From NCBI GenBank assembly GCA_027082925.1, contig JALWTD010000004.1:1-64000 (forward strand): a stretch of 64,000 nucleotides of DNA, in the 5' to 3' direction. The stretch comes from Flavobacteriaceae bacterium (GTDB taxonomy: Bacteria > Bacteroidota > Bacteroidia > Flavobacteriales > Flavobacteriaceae). Both the position numbers and the translations under genes were made by a program. The notes beneath the pieces were generated by a model that made no database searches, was not told the origin of the DNA, and saw only the letters and a program-made list of their open reading frames with translations. Shown here one piece after another: positions 62,242 to 64,000 of the stretch. How positions within the stretch are numbered: the stretch's first letter is position 1; every line of letters begins with the position of its first letter.

Positions 62242-63201
62242 ATGAACAGATATTTTATTCTACTAATTATTTTATTCTCCTTTGCTTCTTGTAAAAAGGA
62301 AAATAAAACAGAGGAACTCGTTTCAAAATTAAAAGTAAAGGTTTTAGTTGATAGGTTTGACACCAAATACTACAATGCTACACCCGAAACATTTTTTAAA
62401 GTAAAGCAAGAGTATCCTTATTTATTTCCAAGTCAAACACCTGATAGTGTTTGGATTAACAAGATAAATGATAGCATAGAGCGTACGTTGTTTGAAGAAG
62501 CTCAAAAAGTATTTCCAAACTTTGAGAAAGAGAAACCTCAAATAGCAAATTTGTTTCAACACGTAAAATACTACCACCCTAGCTTTAAGTCGCCTAAAAT
62601 AATTACACTTATTACCAATTTAGACTATCAAAACAGGGTGATATATGCTGACAGTTTATTATTTGTTTCGTTAGACCTGTATTTAGGTAAAAACAATACG
62701 GTATATCAAGATTTCCCAGAGTATTTATCTCAAAACTTCGACAAGTCACAATTGGTTGTAGATATGGCAAAGGCAATTAGCGAACATTATTTTATTCCGA
62801 GTAGAAGTCGACAGTTTTTACATACTATAATTGATGAAGGAAAAAAAATGTACTTGATAGATAGTTACTTACCAGCGATAACCGATGCTCAAAAAATGGG
62901 CTGGAACAATACCAAATTGGCTTGGGCTCAAGCAAATGAAGTAGAAGTGTGGAAGTATTTTATTGAAAATAAATTGCTGTATAGTACAAATGTAAAATTA
63001 TACACTCGCTTTGTAGCCAATGCTCCATTTTCTAAATTTTATATGGATTTAGATAAGGAATCTCCGGGTAAAATAGGTGTTTGGGTAGGATGGCAAATTG
63101 TAAGGGCTTATATGAAAAATAATCATGTAACTTTGCAGCAGCTTTTGCAAACAAATGCAGATGATATTTTTTTAAAATCTAAATACAAACCTAGAAAATA
63201 A
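62242..63201 (+). CDS. gldB: Gliding motility lipoprotein GldB
   Basis: 319 residues with lipobox FSFASC. The body VDRFDTKYYNATPETFFKVKQEYPYLFP is the GldB signature, followed by HYFIPSRSRQFLHTIIDEGKKMYLIDSYLP and MGWNNTKLAWAQANEVEVWKYFIEN. Required for flavobacterial gliding and the type IX-linked machinery (family knowledge). Its stop overlaps the gldC start (TAATG). Confidence 0.95.
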   Translation: MNRYFILLIILFSFASCKKENKTEELVSKLKVKVLVDRFDTKYYNATPETFFKVKQEYPYLFPSQTPDSVWINKINDSIERTLFEEAQKVFPNFEKEKPQIANLFQHVKYYHPSFKSPKIITLITNLDYQNRVIYADSLLFVSLDLYLGKNNTVYQDFPEYLSQNFDKSQLVVDMAKAISEHYFIPSRSRQFLHTIIDEGKKMYLIDSYLPAITDAQKMGWNNTKLAWAQANEVEVWKYFIENKLLYSTNVKLYTRFVANAPFSKFYMDLDKESPGKIGVWVGWQIVRAYMKNNHVTLQQLLQTNADDIFLKSKYKPRK

Positions 63202-63530
63202 TGGCTATAGCACATACATCAAAAATTGAATTTAAAGTTGGGTTAGACGAAAATAAAGTTCCGGAGGCTTTAAGTTGGACAGCCGAAGACGGAGGCATTA
63301 CCAATGAAGAAGCAAAGGCAATTATGATATCGGTTTGGGATCATAAAGCAAAAGATACGTTACGTATGGATTTATGGACAAAAGATATGCCTGTAGACGA
63401 GATGAAACAATTTTTTCATCAAACTTTAGTTTCTATGGCGAATACTTTTGAAAGAGCTACAAACGATGATAAAATGAGTGCTACAATGCGCGATTTTTGT
63501 GCCTATTTTGCTGAAAAATTAGAACTATAA
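63201..63530 (+). CDS. gldC: Gliding motility protein GldC
   Basis: 109 residues. SKIEFKVGLDENKVPEALSWTAEDGGITNEEAKAIMISVWDHKAKDTLRMDLWTKDMPVDEMKQFFHQTLVSMANTFERAT matches GldC over its full length. Cytoplasmic; the gldBC pair is the classical arrangement of gliding Flavobacteria. Confidence 0.95.
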   Translation: MAIAHTSKIEFKVGLDENKVPEALSWTAEDGGITNEEAKAIMISVWDHKAKDTLRMDLWTKDMPVDEMKQFFHQTLVSMANTFERATNDDKMSATMRDFCAYFAEKLEL

Positions 63531-63537
63531 AAATAGT

Positions 63538-64000
63538 TTATGCGTTTTTAATAATATCTATTATAGTTACATAATCTTCAGGATTATTTACAAAATCTTT
63601 ATCAGAAATATCTATAATTAGCGTGTTTAAATGCTGTTCTGTTTTTACAAAATTTAAATACCCTTTGTGTATTTTTTCTAGGTATTCAGGTGCAATATTT
63701 TGTTCGTAATCTCTTCCTCTTTTTTTAATATTTTCAATCAAACGTTTGGTATTTTGATATAGGTAAATGTACAAATCAGGTTTAGAAATTTCTTTGTACA
63801 TAATGTCAAACATTTTACGGTATAAAAAATACTCGTCTTTTTGTAACGTAACTTGTGCAAAAATGAGTGATTTAAAAATGTAATAATCTGAAACAATAAA
63901 ATTTTTAAACAAGTCGTACTGCGCTAAATCATCTGAAAGTTGTTGGTATCTATCTGCCAAAAAACTCATTTCTAACGGAAAGGCATAGCGCTCATTGTCT
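63538..64000 (-). CDS. Deoxynucleoside kinase, C-terminal part (5' end outside window)
   Basis: The frame runs past the window edge; FPLEMSFLADRYQQL is read just inside it. Visible residues include KPDLYIYLYQNTKRLIENIKKRGRDYEQNIAPEYLEKIHKGYLNF, the dNK-family ERS-like/LID region with Arg residues. The P-loop and catalytic base lie upstream, outside the window. Phosphorylates deoxynucleosides (dAdo/dGuo or dThd type not decided). Converges with gldC. Confidence 0.88.
   Translation of the reverse strand, partial: DNERYAFPLEMSFLADRYQQLSDDLAQYDLFKNFIVSDYYIFKSLIFAQVTLQKDEYFLYRKMFDIMYKEISKPDLYIYLYQNTKRLIENIKKRGRDYEQNIAPEYLEKIHKGYLNFVKTEQHLNTLIIDISDKDFVNNPEDYVTIIDIIKNA

Overview
The window comes from an AT-rich member of the Bacteroidota, almost certainly a gliding marine-type Flavobacteriaceae. 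Evidence: gldB and gldC side by side, a PorP/SprF-type type IX secretion protein, DUF6089, a DnaG of the flavobacterial type, TAnnTTTG promoter boxes (the -7 element of Bacteroidota sigma factors) a few bases before several starts, and a very AT-rich codon usage.

Region 1, about 1-21.7 kb, is accessory DNA. It opens inside a tandem set of RHS polymorphic-toxin loci. A truncated RHS tip ends in a HELFH metalloprotease-like domain and is followed by a lipoprotein that is a likely immunity protein. Next comes a three-gene ART-like toxin / small antitoxin / SecB-like chaperone operon (CmdTAC-like anti-phage module), lying between two pieces of an IS1-family element. A complete two-gene RHS system follows, with a different C-terminal domain and small downstream immunity candidates. 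A 264-bp near-identical repeat (1725-1988 and 12071-12334) and an exact 127-bp RHS core repeat (1-127 and 9903-10029) show that the roughly 10.3-kb RHS unit is duplicated in tandem. A complete single-ORF IS1-family transposase follows, then a partial type II secretion / type IV pilus-like operon (GspC-, GspK-, GspI-, GspJ- and GspF-like) without ATPase or secretin, a TPR histidine kinase / response regulator pair, a LytTR regulator, and a degenerate tRNA-Met-like sequence that may mark the edge of the island.

Region 2, 21.7-26.2 kb, holds a long repeat adhesin with a C-terminal endosialidase-type intramolecular chaperone domain, a small membrane protein, a GNAT enzyme and a PepSY membrane protein.

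Region 3, 26.2-40.5 kb, is a minus-strand copper/heavy-metal homeostasis island: CusA-CusC-CusB efflux, a P-II-like protein, a Met/His-rich duplicated metal-binding protein, an NDH-2-like oxidoreductase, a CDF transporter, a CopA-type ATPase, DUF3347 and haem-binding proteins, with an HYC_CC_PP protein just upstream.

Region 4, 40.7-64 kb, is mostly housekeeping: PorP/SprF, gamma carbonic anhydrase, MurI, an envelope-biogenesis run (two OmpH/Skp proteins, BamA, UppS, DUF6089), NAD kinase with a CBS protein, PdxJ, an alpha/beta hydrolase, a holin-like protein, trigger factor, a DEAD-box helicase, a methyltransferase, an M1 peptidase, ClpP-ClpX, DnaG, NadE, GldB-GldC and a truncated deoxynucleoside kinase. 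The local ClpXP genes matter to the toxin-antitoxin-chaperone operon because its antitoxin ends in LAA, like an ssrA degron.
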